Positions 51,294 to 61,378 of a stretch of 64,000 bases of DNA are shown piece after piece. The position numbers and the translations under genes are program-made. The notes under the pieces are model-generated. The model was given only the letters and a program-made list of their open reading frames with translations, searched no databases and had not been told where the DNA came from. The DNA is from CAZTTG01 sp964615935 (GTDB lineage Bacteria; Planctomycetota; UBA1135; GCA-002686595). Positions within the stretch are counted from its first letter, which is position 1, and every line of letters begins with the position of its first letter. Where the stretch lies: the NCBI GenBank assembly GCA_964615935.1, contig CAZTTG010000026.1, positions 11,020 through 75,019 on the forward strand, in the 5' to 3' direction.

Positions 51294-52667
51294 ATGAAGC
51301 CCCTGAAGAGCGACGAGGAGGTCCAGACCGGGGAGCGCCCGGAGCCGGGCGTCGCGAGGATCCTCGCCATCGGTGACGTCCACCTGGGGAGGAGACCGTC
51401 GAGCCTGCCCGCGGATCTGGGCGCGGAGGCCGTCGATCCGCGCCACCTCACGCCCGAGGCAGCGCTCGACGCGACGGTGGACTGGGCCGTCCGTCAGCGG
51501 CCGCGCATCGACGCCGTGTGCTTCGCCGGCGACGTGGTGCAGAGCACCAACGCCCGCTTCGAGGCCCTGCCCCCCCTCGAGCGGTGCACGAGGAAGCTCC
51601 TGGAGGCCGGGATCCCGGTCCTGGCGGTGGCCGGCAACCACGACGTGGACGCCCTCCCGCGGCTCGCTCGCATGGTCGAGGGATTCCACCTCCTGGGTCG
51701 AGATGGGCGCTGGGAGTCGCATGTGGTCGAGCGCGACGGCGAGCCCCTGGTGGAGGTCCTCGGCTGGTCCTTCCCCGAGGACAAGGTGCGAACGAGCCCG
51801 GCAGCGGCCCTGCTCGCCGCGCCCCTCGCCCCGGCGCGGGCCGGCCTGCCGCGCATCGGCCTCCTGCACGCCGATCTGGACGCCTCGAGCAGCACGTACG
51901 CGCCGGTGTCCCGCAGCGACCTCGAGGCCGCGGGCCTCGACGCCTGGCTCCTGGGCCACGTTCACATCCCCACCCTTCGAGCGGCGCCCGGCGCTGTGCC
52001 CTGCGGCTACCTCGGCTCGCTGGTGGGCCTGGACCCTACCGAGACCGGCGCCCACGGCCCGTGGCTCGTGACGGTGGAGGGCCCGGGAAGGGTCGGTATC
52101 GAGCAGATCCCCCTGGCCCCGCTCCGCTGGGATTCCGTCGAGCTCGAGCTCGAGGGCCGGGTCGATTTCGAGGACGTCGGCGACCGCATCATGGTCGCGA
52201 TCGAGCGCCGTGCACGGGAGGTCCTCGAGGAGGGAAGTCGGTCGCGCGCCCTCGGCCTGCGCGTGCACCTCCGCGGTCGGGTCGAGAGCCACCTCGAGAT
52301 CCGGAATCACGTCGCGTCCAGCCGGTGGAAGGGGCGCGCCCGGACCGTGGAGGGTGTCCACGTCTTCGTGGACGAGGTGATCGACTCGCTCTCCCTGGCC
52401 CGGGACCTGCGCGAGATCGCCGCCGGCGACGACCCCCCCGCGATCCTGGCGCGCACTCTGCAGGCCCTCGAGCAGGGCGGGGAGGCGCGGCGCGCGCTCC
52501 TCGATGGGCTGCGGCCCACGCTCGCGCGGGCCAGGACCGATCGACCCTGGCTGCACTCCGGTCCCGAGCCCGACGACGAGCAGCTCGCGGAGCTGGCGCG
52601 CCGGTCAGCGACCTCCCTCCTGGGCACCCTCCTCGATCGGGCCGAAGACGCGGGAGCCGGGCCGTGA
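51294..52667 (+). CDS. YhaO/SbcD-like metallophosphoesterase
   Basis: 457 residues. All five metallophosphoesterase blocks are present: GDVHLGRR, FAGDVVQSTNARF, AVAGNHDVDALPRLARM, GLLHADLDASSSTYAP and WLLGHVHIPTL. These provide the Asp, His and Asn metal ligands of a Mre11/SbcD-type nuclease. The last about 180 residues are a C-terminal capping region with no clear fold (EVIDSLSLARDLREIA). The stop overlaps the start of the SMC-like gene (GTGA), the usual arrangement of yhaO-yhaN and sbcD-sbcC. It probably nicks or trims DNA together with the ATPase encoded next. Confidence 0.87.
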   Translation: MKPLKSDEEVQTGERPEPGVARILAIGDVHLGRRPSSLPADLGAEAVDPRHLTPEAALDATVDWAVRQRPRIDAVCFAGDVVQSTNARFEALPPLERCTRKLLEAGIPVLAVAGNHDVDALPRLARMVEGFHLLGRDGRWESHVVERDGEPLVEVLGWSFPEDKVRTSPAAALLAAPLAPARAGLPRIGLLHADLDASSSTYAPVSRSDLEAAGLDAWLLGHVHIPTLRAAPGAVPCGYLGSLVGLDPTETGAHGPWLVTVEGPGRVGIEQIPLAPLRWDSVELELEGRVDFEDVGDRIMVAIERRAREVLEEGSRSRALGLRVHLRGRVESHLEIRNHVASSRWKGRARTVEGVHVFVDEVIDSLSLARDLREIAAGDDPPAILARTLQALEQGGEARRALLDGLRPTLARARTDRPWLHSGPEPDDEQLAELARRSATSLLGTLLDRAEDAGAGP

Positions 52668-55600
52668 AGCTGCGGCGCCTGTGGATCGACCGCCTGCCGG
52701 GAATCGACGAGGCCTTCGAGCTCGCCGACATGGGCGAGGGCGTGCACGCGATCCTCGGTCCCAACGGCATAGGGAAGTCGAGCTGCTGCCGGGCCGTGCG
52801 AGCCCTGCTGTGGTCGGCGCGAGGGCCGACCGAGGGCTTCGCCGTGCGCGCGCTCCTGGACTGCGACGGGGCGGAGCTCCTGGTCGAGCGCGAGGGCCGG
52901 AGTTACCGATGGACTCGCGAGGGCGCGACGTCCCTCCCCCCGGAGCTTCCCGCGGCGCACCTCGACCACTGCTTCTTCCTGGGGCTGCGCGGACTCCTGG
53001 ATCCCGCGTCGGGGCCCGACCAGGACCTGGCCGCCGTGATCCGGCGCCAGATGGCGGGCGGCTTCGACCTGGACGACGCGAGGCAGACGCTGTACGGCGG
53101 CATCGGTAAGTTCCACGGCAAGGGCGAGTGGAACGAGCTCGACCGCGCGCGGCGCGAGCTGCGGAGGGCCGAGGGGGAGCACGCGCAGCTCGGCCGCGAG
53201 GAGGACGCCCTGGCCGGGCTGCGGGCCGAGCTCGCGGCGGCCGAGACCGCCAAGGCCCGCCTCGACCATGTGAAGGACGCGCTCGAGCTTGCCGGGTTGC
53301 GGGCCGAGCTCGCCGAGAATCGCCGCGAGCTGGCGACCCTGCCCGAGGAGGTGGCTGGCCTGACCGGCGATGAGCTCCAGACGATCGAAGCCGCCGAGCA
53401 GAAGGAGAGCCGCGCGAAGGAGCAGCGTCGCGCGGCGGAGGAGGTGATCGCGACCGCGCGCGAAGGTATCCGGGAGAGCGGGCTTGCTGAACGGCTGAAC
53501 AAGAGCGAGCACAGCGCGAACATCATCAGGGCCCGCACTCTTCAGGGCCGGGAGTTCGACCGAAAGAAGGCCCACACGGAGCACGCCGCGGCCGAGGCCG
53601 CGGTGGTGGAGGCCTTCCAGCCGCTCCGGGCGGCGGGAGTGGACCCGCCAGACGTCGATGTCGCGAAGAGCGCGGAGCTCTTCCAGCACCTGAGCGAGGC
53701 TCAGGATCTGAGGACCCGCCGAAGCGAGCTGGACCACCGTCTGAGGCTCCTGGAGGAGAAGACCTTCCCCGAGGAGAAGCAGCGGCGGCTCGAGCGCCTG
53801 GGGCACGGAATCGAGGTCCTGCGCCAGCTGCTGCGCACCCCGACGTCCACATCAGCCCTTCCGAATGCGCAGATCTGGCTGTTCGCGGCCCTGGCGATCG
53901 CGGTGCTCGGCGCGGCGGGTGCTCTCACACTGCACTCGGGCTTCGTCGGCTTGGTGGGCCTGGGTCTGGGCGTCGCGGCCGTCCTGCTGCTCCTGCGTGC
54001 ACGGGACGGTGAGGAACAGCCTCCGCGAGAGGCCGCGCGCCGCGCTCTCGCACAGCTCGAGATCCGGGAGCCGGCCGAGTGGACGGCCGAGGCCACGGTC
54101 GAGCTGCTCCGGGAGCTCGAAGGTCAGCAGAGCGAGCTTCGTGCCGGACGGGAACGGGCGCGGGACCGCCAGGTCGAGCGCGACGAGCTCCAGAGCCGGC
54201 TGACCGGCCTCGAAGAGAAGGCGGAGGAGATCGGCTCACGCCGGCGCGAGCTGGCCCGGAAGCTCGGCCTGGAGGAGATCCCCGGGGACGCCGGGCTCGT
54301 GATCTGCGCCGAGGCGGTGAACCGGCTCCAGGCGGCCCGGGTGGCCGAGAAGCAGGCCGCCGCGCGCGTCGAGACTCTGGAGGGTCAGTGCCGGAGCTCC
54401 CTCACCGAGCTCGCGGCCTTCCTGACCCGGCACGGCGAAGCCGAACCCGCCGATGCCGCCGGGGCCGAGGCCGGGCTGGGGAACCTCAAAGATAGCGACG
54501 TGATGCTGCGCGACGCTCGAAAGGCGCTGGAACAGGGACAGCGCAGCCTCGGTGAGCTCGAAGGCGAGCTGGAGGGTCTTCGGAGCGAGATCGAGGGGGT
54601 TTACGAGAAGGCGGGATGCCGGATCGATGACCGCGCGGCCCTGGTGCGACGGCTCGAGGAGGAGCTCCCGCTCTACCGGAGCCTGCGCGAGAAGAGGGTC
54701 GAGCTGGAGCTCGGCGTCGCGCGCGAGGAGGGGCGGCTGGAGAGCAAGGGCGAGTCGGACCTGGCCGCCCTCGATGCGGAGGCCCTCGAGGAGGAGCGCT
54801 CGAAGCTGAAGGAGCGGGCCGAGCAGGTCGATTCCCTGCGCGATGAGGTCGCGCGCATCGAGGCCGAGGCGAGCCGCGCCCGGCAGGGCCACGGCCTCGA
54901 GGACCGGCTCGCGGACCTGGAGGCGGCGAAGCTCTCGCTGGAGGAGCGCCGGGAGGAGGCCCTCGAGGAGGCGGTAGGGCTGCAGCTCCTCGAGAGCGCC
55001 CGGCGCGATTTCGAGGCGCACCAGATGCCCGACGTCCTGCAGCGCGCCCGGGCGCTCTTCGCGGACTTCACCCACCACGCCTGGGAGTTGCAGGTGGCCG
55101 ACGGCGTCCTGCGTGCCCTCGACACCACCAGCCGACGCCTCCGCGATCTGGACCAGCTCAGCGACGGCACCCGCAGCCAGCTCCTGCTGGCCGCGCGGCT
55201 GGCCTTCGCCGAGGAGAGCGAGCGCGGGCCGAAGTTGCCGCTCTTCCTCGACGAAGCCCTGGACCACAGCGACCCGGCGCGCTTCGACGCCATCGCCAGG
55301 GCCCTGGGGCGGATCGCCCGCGACCAGGAGCGCCAGGTCTTCTACCTCACCAGCGACCCCATGGACCTGCGGCGCCTGGAGGCAGCGCTGCGCGAGGAGG
55401 GCTGCCCGCCTCCGAAGGTCATCGACCTGGCGGAGATCCGCCGCGGGCAGGTCGCCGTGGAGGGGCCCGAGGACCTGAGCGTGGAGCCGCGGCCGGCCGT
55501 TCCCTTGCCCGCGGGCATGACGCCCGAGGATTACGGGACCGCGCTCGGCGTTCCGCCCCTGAGGCCCCCGCGGGGGAGCGACGACCAGCACCTCTTCCAC

Positions 55601-56134
55601 CTCCTGCGGGACGACCTCGACCTCCTGCGCGAGCTCCTGCAGGTCGGCATCGGGCGCGTCGGTCAGCTGCTCGGATTCCTGCCGACCGAGCTCGGATCGC
55701 AGATCGCCTCTCAGAGCCCGGTGGGCGGCGAGCTCGGGTCTCGCTGCGAGCTCCTCGAGGTCTTCTGCGAGGCCTGGTGCCAGGGGCGCGGCCGACCCGT
55801 GGACCGGGACGCGATCGAGCGCAGCGGCGCGGTCACCGAGCGCTACCTCGAGGGGGTCGTGGGGATCGCCCGGGAGCTGGAGGGCGACCCGCGCGCCCTC
55901 CTCGAGGCGCTCCGCGCGAGGGAGGACGAGCGCCTTGCGCGCTTCCACAGCGCGAAGGCCGACGAGCTCGAGGCCTGGCTCCTGGAGGAGGGCCACCTGG
56001 ACGAGCGCGAGGTCCTCGACGAGGAGGGAATCCGGGCCCGCGCCCTCGCCAGCCCCGCCGCCGCCCGCCTCCCGGGCGAGCTCGTGGGCGAGTGCCTGCA
56101 CCTCTGGTGGCGGCTCGCAGCGCCGGCGGGCTGA
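52664..56134 (+). CDS. YhaN/SbcC-like SMC-type ATPase with a membrane hairpin and C-terminal extension
   Basis: 1156 residues starting at a GTG that overlaps the upstream stop. Walker A is LGPNGIGKSSCCRAV at residues about 31-45. Long coiled coils follow (ELAENRRELATLPEEV and many Glu/Arg/Ala heptads). Two hydrophobic helices at about 402-445 (WLFAALAIAVLGAAGAL and GLVGLGLGVAAVLLLL) sit in the middle, as in YhaN. The signature DQLSDGTRSQLLLAARL and Walker B LPLFLDEALDHSD are at about 830-860. After them is an extra about 240-residue tail, including LLQVGIGRVGQLLGFL, not usual for YhaN. With the nuclease subunit it should form an ATP-dependent DNA end-processing complex, perhaps at the membrane. 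The extension is unexplained. Confidence 0.87.
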   Translation: MKLRRLWIDRLPGIDEAFELADMGEGVHAILGPNGIGKSSCCRAVRALLWSARGPTEGFAVRALLDCDGAELLVEREGRSYRWTREGATSLPPELPAAHLDHCFFLGLRGLLDPASGPDQDLAAVIRRQMAGGFDLDDARQTLYGGIGKFHGKGEWNELDRARRELRRAEGEHAQLGREEDALAGLRAELAAAETAKARLDHVKDALELAGLRAELAENRRELATLPEEVAGLTGDELQTIEAAEQKESRAKEQRRAAEEVIATAREGIRESGLAERLNKSEHSANIIRARTLQGREFDRKKAHTEHAAAEAAVVEAFQPLRAAGVDPPDVDVAKSAELFQHLSEAQDLRTRRSELDHRLRLLEEKTFPEEKQRRLERLGHGIEVLRQLLRTPTSTSALPNAQIWLFAALAIAVLGAAGALTLHSGFVGLVGLGLGVAAVLLLLRARDGEEQPPREAARRALAQLEIREPAEWTAEATVELLRELEGQQSELRAGRERARDRQVERDELQSRLTGLEEKAEEIGSRRRELARKLGLEEIPGDAGLVICAEAVNRLQAARVAEKQAAARVETLEGQCRSSLTELAAFLTRHGEAEPADAAGAEAGLGNLKDSDVMLRDARKALEQGQRSLGELEGELEGLRSEIEGVYEKAGCRIDDRAALVRRLEEELPLYRSLREKRVELELGVAREEGRLESKGESDLAALDAEALEEERSKLKERAEQVDSLRDEVARIEAEASRARQGHGLEDRLADLEAAKLSLEERREEALEEAVGLQLLESARRDFEAHQMPDVLQRARALFADFTHHAWELQVADGVLRALDTTSRRLRDLDQLSDGTRSQLLLAARLAFAEESERGPKLPLFLDEALDHSDPARFDAIARALGRIARDQERQVFYLTSDPMDLRRLEAALREEGCPPPKVIDLAEIRRGQVAVEGPEDLSVEPRPAVPLPAGMTPEDYGTALGVPPLRPPRGSDDQHLFHLLRDDLDLLRELLQVGIGRVGQLLGFLPTELGSQIASQSPVGGELGSRCELLEVFCEAWCQGRGRPVDRDAIERSGAVTERYLEGVVGIARELEGDPRALLEALRAREDERLARFHSAKADELEAWLLEEGHLDEREVLDEEGIRARALASPAAARLPGELVGECLHLWWRLAAPAG

Positions 56135-56210
56135 GGGCCGCGATTCCGCCAACCCCCATCCGCCCGGCGCGTACCCCCGGGTGCCGGACCCTTCCTCCGG
56201 CATCCTCGCG

Positions 56211-57878
56211 ATGAAGGCGGCACTCTTCCTGGGCACGCTGGCTCTCCTCGCGGCGGGCATCCTGATCGCCGTGCGGGCGATCGAGCCGCGCCAGGGCCCC
56301 CTCGCAGCGGGTTCGGGGCTCGCGGACGAGGCGGGTCGCGAGGCGCGGGCTCCCCAGCCGCTGGTTGCGGCCGAGGAGGAGGATCCAGCCGCGGAGACCG
56401 CGAGGGTGAAGCCCCCTGCCCCGACCGTGGAGGCCACCCCGGAGCAGTTCACCGCACGGATCCGGGTCAGGGTGCTGGAGGAGTCGACCCGGCGCGTGCG
56501 GGCCGACGGCATGGTGCGCGTGCGTGGCTTCGGCCTGAACCGCGGTCGGTCCGCCATCCTGGGCGAGGGGCCCGTGGACGCCGACGGCCGTTTCGAGCTC
56601 GAGGTGCCGCGCGGGGTCCGCCTGCGCCTCCTGGCCTGGGCACGGGGAGATCAGCGCTCGCGGGACACGGTGCGGATCGACGCCATTCCGTCCGGACGGC
56701 AGCGCGAGGTCGAGCTGTTCCTGGATCCGCCGCCCCGGCTCTGCGGGATCGTGGTGTCGGCCACGACCGGCATGCCGGTTCCGGGTGCCCTTCTCAGTGC
56801 GCCGGATCCGCTTTCCATGTTGCTGCAATCCCGCGGGAGACCTTCTCGCACCCCGATCCAGGATCAGCGAGTCGGGGACGACGGCACCTTCGAGCTGTGG
56901 AGGGACGGGAGACTGTCCGGTGAGTACCAGGTCCTCGCGGATGGCTACACGCCGGTCGCTTTCGACTGGGAGGCGGGGCATGACTCGCCCTCGCGTCCCC
57001 TCGTCGTCCGGCTCCAACCCCACGCCGGGCTGAGCATCCGGGTGTGCGATCCCACCGGCGCTCCGGTCCCCGGAGCGACCATCACGGCCTACCTGGCCTC
57101 GGCCCCCGTGTTCACCGGACGCTCGGTCGTCGAGACGACCGACGACAACGGCGAGGTCGAGCTGGCCGATCTCGACGGCCAGGCTGCCTACGGGCTCGCG
57201 ATCGAGCATCGCTCGCGGACGGAGCACTGGCCCGAGGCGATCCGCGTTGCCCCCGGCGAGCACCGCGGCCTCGACTGGACCTGGATCCCGGGAACGAGGG
57301 TGTCCGGGCGCCTTCGCGACCAGAACGGAGAGCCGGTCTGCTGCGTGACCCTGTGGCTGTGGCCGCGGGAGTCCGGGGGATCGGCGGGGCCCTCGCTCCG
57401 CTACGGCTCGGCGCTGGCGCATCCCCGCCTGGTGGGCGCAGCTCAGACCGACGCCCAGGGGCGCTTCGAGCTTCCCTCGGTGCGGCCCGGCGACTGGTGG
57501 ATCGGACCCGAGGCGCGCGACGCCGCCGGCGCCGTCGAGCCCGAGCCGGACTGGATCTGCCCCGTGGCGACCGCCTTCGAGGTGAGCCCGGGAGAGACCG
57601 AGCGCGAGGTCGAGCTGGTCACCTGGCGCGCGCTCTACGCGACCGGAAAGGTCCTGACCTCGGTTGGCGAGGACGCGGTGGGGGCCGCGATCACCGCGCG
57701 CTCGGAGTGCTGCGGCGGCGAGCTGGCCTGCCGATCGACCGAGGACGGGACCTTCACCCTGGGCCCCATGGCGCCGGGCCCGCACCGCATCCGCGCCGAG
57801 GCCGGCGAGGGCTCGATCTCCGAGTGGATCACGGCCGAGCCCGGAGCCCGCGAGCTGATCCTGCAGCTCCGCGAGTGA
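56211..57878 (+). CDS. Membrane-anchored carboxypeptidase-regulatory-like protein
   Basis: 555 residues. One N-terminal hydrophobic helix (LFLGTLALLAAGILIAVRAI) can be a signal anchor. After a low-complexity acidic linker, four or more Ig-like carboxypeptidase-regulatory units follow. They include VDADGRFELEVPRGVRLRLL, VGDDGTFELWRDG, TDAQGRFELPSVRPGDWW and TEDGTFTLGPMAPGPHRI. This is the same domain type as the exported part of the ECF sigma fusion at 1765-5046, but without the sigma part. No peptidase residues are present. It begins 76 bp after the YhaN-like gene and 67 bp before the kinase gene, so it may be cotranscribed with either. Role unknown, possibly adhesion or a partner of signalling proteins. 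Confidence 0.78.
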   Translation: MKAALFLGTLALLAAGILIAVRAIEPRQGPLAAGSGLADEAGREARAPQPLVAAEEEDPAAETARVKPPAPTVEATPEQFTARIRVRVLEESTRRVRADGMVRVRGFGLNRGRSAILGEGPVDADGRFELEVPRGVRLRLLAWARGDQRSRDTVRIDAIPSGRQREVELFLDPPPRLCGIVVSATTGMPVPGALLSAPDPLSMLLQSRGRPSRTPIQDQRVGDDGTFELWRDGRLSGEYQVLADGYTPVAFDWEAGHDSPSRPLVVRLQPHAGLSIRVCDPTGAPVPGATITAYLASAPVFTGRSVVETTDDNGEVELADLDGQAAYGLAIEHRSRTEHWPEAIRVAPGEHRGLDWTWIPGTRVSGRLRDQNGEPVCCVTLWLWPRESGGSAGPSLRYGSALAHPRLVGAAQTDAQGRFELPSVRPGDWWIGPEARDAAGAVEPEPDWICPVATAFEVSPGETEREVELVTWRALYATGKVLTSVGEDAVGAAITARSECCGGELACRSTEDGTFTLGPMAPGPHRIRAEAGEGSISEWITAEPGARELILQLRE

Positions 57879-57945
57879 CTCCCCCGGGCAGCCCTCGACT
57901 TCCGGCTATACTGTGAGGTCGGGCCGATGGAACCCGATCCCGCCG

Positions 57946-60580
57946 ATGCGATCCCAAGATCCGCCCGAGGATCCGGCAGAGCGCGAGTCGTCGTCCTCGG
58001 AGGGCGACACGACTCTTGAGACGATCCTCGACCAGTACCTGACCGAGCTCGCCAGCGGGAAGGCCCCCGATCAGGAGCGCTACCTGAGGGCCCACCCCGA
58101 GCTGGCCGAGTCCCTGCGGGGCATCTTCCGCACGCTGGGTCTGATGGAGACCTCCCGCGCCCTCCTGGCGCCGCCGCAGCTCGAGGAGGGGAGGCAGATC
58201 GGCGACTTCCGCATCGTCCGCGAGGTGGCCCGGGGGGGGGATGGGCGTGGTGTACGAGGCCATCCAGACCTCGCTGGGCCGGCGCGTGGCCCTCAAGGTC
58301 CTGCCGGCGGGCGCGCTCCTGTCGGAGAAGGCCCAGGAGCGCTTCAGCCGCGAGGCCTCGACCGCCGCCGCGCTGCACCACACGGGCATCGTGCCGGTCT
58401 TCGCGGTCGGCGAGGAGGAGGGCATCTCCTACTACGCCATGCAGTACATCGACGGCTGCACGCTCTCCCAGCGGATCAAGGAGCTGCGGGGGGAGGACGC
58501 GCAGCCGGATCGGGAGCACTCTCGGCGCGTCGCCGAATGGGGGCGGCAGGTCGCCGAGGCCCTGGCCTACGCCCACGGCCAGGGGACGATTCACCGCGAC
58601 ATCAAGCCCTCCAACCTTCTCCTGGACGGCCAGGGCAAGGTGTGGATCGCCGACTTCGGCCTGGCGCGCGCCAGCGATCAGGCCACCATCACCGCCTCCG
58701 GGGACGCCATCGGCACGGCCCGCTACATGTCCCCCGAGCAGGCCGGCTCGGGGAGCGGCGAGCTCGACCATCGGACCGACATCTACTCGCTGGGGGCCTC
58801 GCTGTACGAGCTCCTGTGCCTTCGGCCGGCCTTCGAGGGCGACTCGCGGGAGGAGGTCCTGAACCGCATCGTGCTGGAGGAACCGGTCCCGCTGCGGCGG
58901 CGGGATGGCAGCCTTCCCCGCGACCTCGAGACGATCGTCTCCAGGTGCATGCAGAAGGAGGCCCGCCTCCGCTACGCGGACGCCGCCGCGGTGGCCGAGG
59001 ACCTGCGGCGCTTCCTGGCGGGCGAGTCGATCCTCGCTCGCCGGCCGACGATCCTGACCCGCGCGCTGCGCCAGGCCCGGCGGCACCGGGCGCTGGTCGG
59101 CGCGGCCTGCCTGATCGCGCTGCTCGCGACGGTGGCCGCCTTCCTGGCGCTGAGCGCCCGTCGGGCCGCGGGCGAGCGCCGCCTGGAGGAGGCCTTCGAC
59201 CAGATCTTCTTCGAGCGCGACCAGACTCGCGCCTCCGAGCTGCTCGACGACGCGAGCGCGCGCGGCGTCGACTCGGCCCGCCTCCACCTCTACCGCGCCC
59301 TGCTCAGCCTGGTGAACCGCCAGACGGGGGATTCCCTGGCTCACCTGGACCAGGCCCTGCGGCGGGAGCCCGACAGCATGGAGGCCCGCGTGGCGCGGGC
59401 GGTGGCCCTGTCGGTCGGCGGCGACTACCGCAGCGGCATGCAGGAGCTCGAGAGCATCCCCGCGGAGCAGATCGACACGGCCCTCGGCTGGATGCTCCAC
59501 GGCGACATGCTCAGCCAGACGCAGGGGAGCCCCGCCCTCGACTCCTACGATCGGGCGACGGATCTGTGCCCGGACTTCGTGCCCGCCATCGCCTCCCGCG
59601 CCCACTACTACGGCTACCGCATGCTGACCGAGGGTCGGCGGGAGGACCTCGACCCCATGCTGGCCGACTGCCGGGCGCTGACCGTCTTCCGGCCCAACTC
59701 GGCCCGCTCCTTCGCCGTGAGCGGGCACGGCTGGCTGGCGGCCGCGGCCCTCGCGGCCACCCGGCCGGACCTCCTCCCGCGCCGGGAGGAGTGGCTGGCC
59801 TCCTGCCAGCGGGATCTGGCCCGGGCGGTCTCGCTCAGCCGCCCAGACGATTCCCTCGCGCTCGTGCAGCTGGGCACCTTCCGGCGCTACGTGGGAGACT
59901 ACGCCGCCGCCGAGCGGGCCTTCGCGCGAGCCCTCGAGGCCGAGTCGCGCTCGGGCGGAGGAGAGGACCACACCCTATCCGGGAAGCACGCGGCCGCGCT
60001 CTACGCCCTGGGCCGACTCGAGGAGGCCCTGGCGGAGGCCGAGGAGACCTGCGCGAGGGTCCCGACCTTCTATCCGGCCTCCCTGATGCGCGCGCTGCTG
60101 CTCGTCGAGCTGGACCGCGCCGAGGAGGCGCGGGACGTGTGTCGGGGCGTGGTGCGCCGGCAGGCGGCCCACTCGACCAACGCCGTGGTGATCGCCGCCA
60201 CCACCATGGAGCTGGTCGGCTTCCGGGACGAGTCCGAAGAGGCGATCCGCGGCCTCTTCGGCGGCGCCGCGCGGCGGGTGACCTCCGAGGACGCCGAGGG
60301 GGCCTACTCGGCGCTCGCCCTGGCCTACCTCGCCGGAGAGGAGGGCGCCGCGGGCCTCCTGGAGGGCGTGGATCACTCACCCGGCCTGCGCTGCGAGCTG
60401 TCCTACCTCGTGGGCCTGCGCCGATTGGCGGCCGGGGAACGGGAGGAAGGTCTCGCGGCCCTGCGCACCTGCCTCGACACCCAGGTCTTCCGCTTCCTGG
60501 AGCACCGCTTCGCGCAGGTGCTGCTCGCCCGGGCCGAGGCCGACCCCGCCTGGCCGAGGTGGGTGGAGCAGGGGCGCTGA
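57946..60580 (+). CDS. Planctomycete-type Ser/Thr protein kinase with TPRs, frameshifted in a G9 run
   Basis: The 5' part reads LDQYLTELASGKAPDQERYL and LAESLRGIFRTLGLM, the N-terminal region typical of planctomycete kinases, then DFRIVREVARGG, the start of the Gly-rich loop. At 58232-58240 there are nine Gs where eight would keep frame into MGVVYEAIQTSLGRRVALKV; the rest lies in the +1 frame from ATG 58241. Kinase motifs are otherwise complete: VALKVL, HRDIKPSNLLL, ADFGLARA, GTARYMSPEQAG. One membrane helix (LVGAACLIALLATVAAFLAL) and a TPR-rich exported part follow. If the insertion is real, the kinase loses its P-loop; a homopolymer sequencing error is more likely. Confidence 0.82.
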
Positions 60581-60587
60581 GCGCCGC

Positions 60588-60818
60588 TCAGGCGCTCTCC
60601 CTCGCCTGGCGCTCCTTGTAGGCCAGGATGGCTCTCTGCGTGCGGTCCAGCATGGTGTGGGGGGCCAGCCGGCCGCAGATGCCCTTGCCGTCGATCGGCT
60701 CGCACAGGTAGCGGCACCAGCTCGGCAGGTGGCCGACCATGGGGCAGCGCAGCGCGGTGAAGGCCGGCAGCTTGCGCCCGGTGCGCGGCTCGTTGAGGAA
60801 TCCTCGTCTTCTGACCAT
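60588..60818 (-). CDS. Small Cys-containing protein next to nickel superoxide dismutase
   Basis: 76 residues. It reads VRRRGFLNEPRTGRKLPAF, then TALRCPMVGHLPSWCRYLCE, PIDGKGICGRLAPHTMLDR and a helical AILAYKER end. The four Cys (CPMVGH, WCRYLC, GICG) could bind a metal or form disulfides. I do not recognise a named family. Its start at 60818 lies 41 bp after the stop of the NiSOD gene on the same strand, so the two are probably one operon. A role in nickel delivery or NiSOD maturation is a guess from position only. The longer frame adds an Arg-rich leader and is not favoured. Confidence 0.72.
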   Translation of the reverse strand: MVRRRGFLNEPRTGRKLPAFTALRCPMVGHLPSWCRYLCEPIDGKGICGRLAPHTMLDRTQRAILAYKERQARESA

Positions 60819-60859
60819 GGTGTGCGCCTCGTTGCGAATCGCGGGAGAGGGGGAGCGGA

Positions 60860-61378
60860 TCAACGGCCTCCGCCGTGGTCCTCGTGGTGCCGCAGGTGCT
60901 CGAGGTCCTCGGCGGAGAAGTAGGTCTTGGAGAACGCGTCCGCGTGCCCGCGCAGTTTCTCCACCCAGGCCGGATCGGTGGTCTGCTTGCACTTCATGGC
61001 CGCCACGGTGATCCCGTGCAAGATCTCGAGCTGCCGCAGGTACTTCTCGCGGCCGGCCTCGTCCTCGGGGGCCTTGATGCGCTGGGCCAGCCAGTAGGAG
61101 GCCACCCTCTCCTGGATGCTGGCGGCGTGCTGGTCCTTGTTCATCGTCCAGCGCACGATCTGGTCGTAGTCGACCGGCTGCTTCCCGGCGAGCTCCTGGA
61201 GGGACCGCATGCTCTTCTCGATGGTGGCGGCGTCCTCCAGCATCATGTCGATGTGCATCGCATCGCCGTAGATGCCGCAGGGGATCTGGCAGTGGGGGAG
61301 GGGGGACGCCGCCTTGGGCGCGAGGCCCAGGGCGAGGGGCAGGGCGGCGAGGAGGGCGATGCGGGCGAGGGGGGTCAT
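60860..61378 (-). CDS. sodN: Nickel superoxide dismutase with signal-peptide-like leader
   Basis: 172 residues. The nickel hook HCQIPCGIYGDAMHIDMML begins at residue 29 and supplies the mature N-terminal His (1), Cys (2) and Cys (6) with Tyr (9) of the NiSOD family. The rest (AATIEKSMRSLQELAG, MNKDQHAASIQERVASYWLA, HGITVAAMKCKQTTD) fits the four-helix NiSOD fold. The start at 61378 gives MTPLARIALLAALPLALGLA, a hydrophobic leader before KAASPLP. Classical SodN has a short propeptide cut by SodX; here the leader looks like a Sec signal, suggesting that export and maturation are joined. The small Cys-rich gene is 41 bp downstream. It converts superoxide to oxygen and peroxide. Confidence 0.88.
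   Translation of the reverse strand: MTPLARIALLAALPLALGLAPKAASPLPHCQIPCGIYGDAMHIDMMLEDAATIEKSMRSLQELAGKQPVDYDQIVRWTMNKDQHAASIQERVASYWLAQRIKAPEDEAGREKYLRQLEILHGITVAAMKCKQTTDPAWVEKLRGHADAFSKTYFSAEDLEHLRHHEDHGGGR

Noticed and set aside
57901..57945. TATACT before the kinase as a promoter
   Set aside because: A -10-like hexamer is present, but no -35 partner at 16-18 bp can be supported, so it is not listed.
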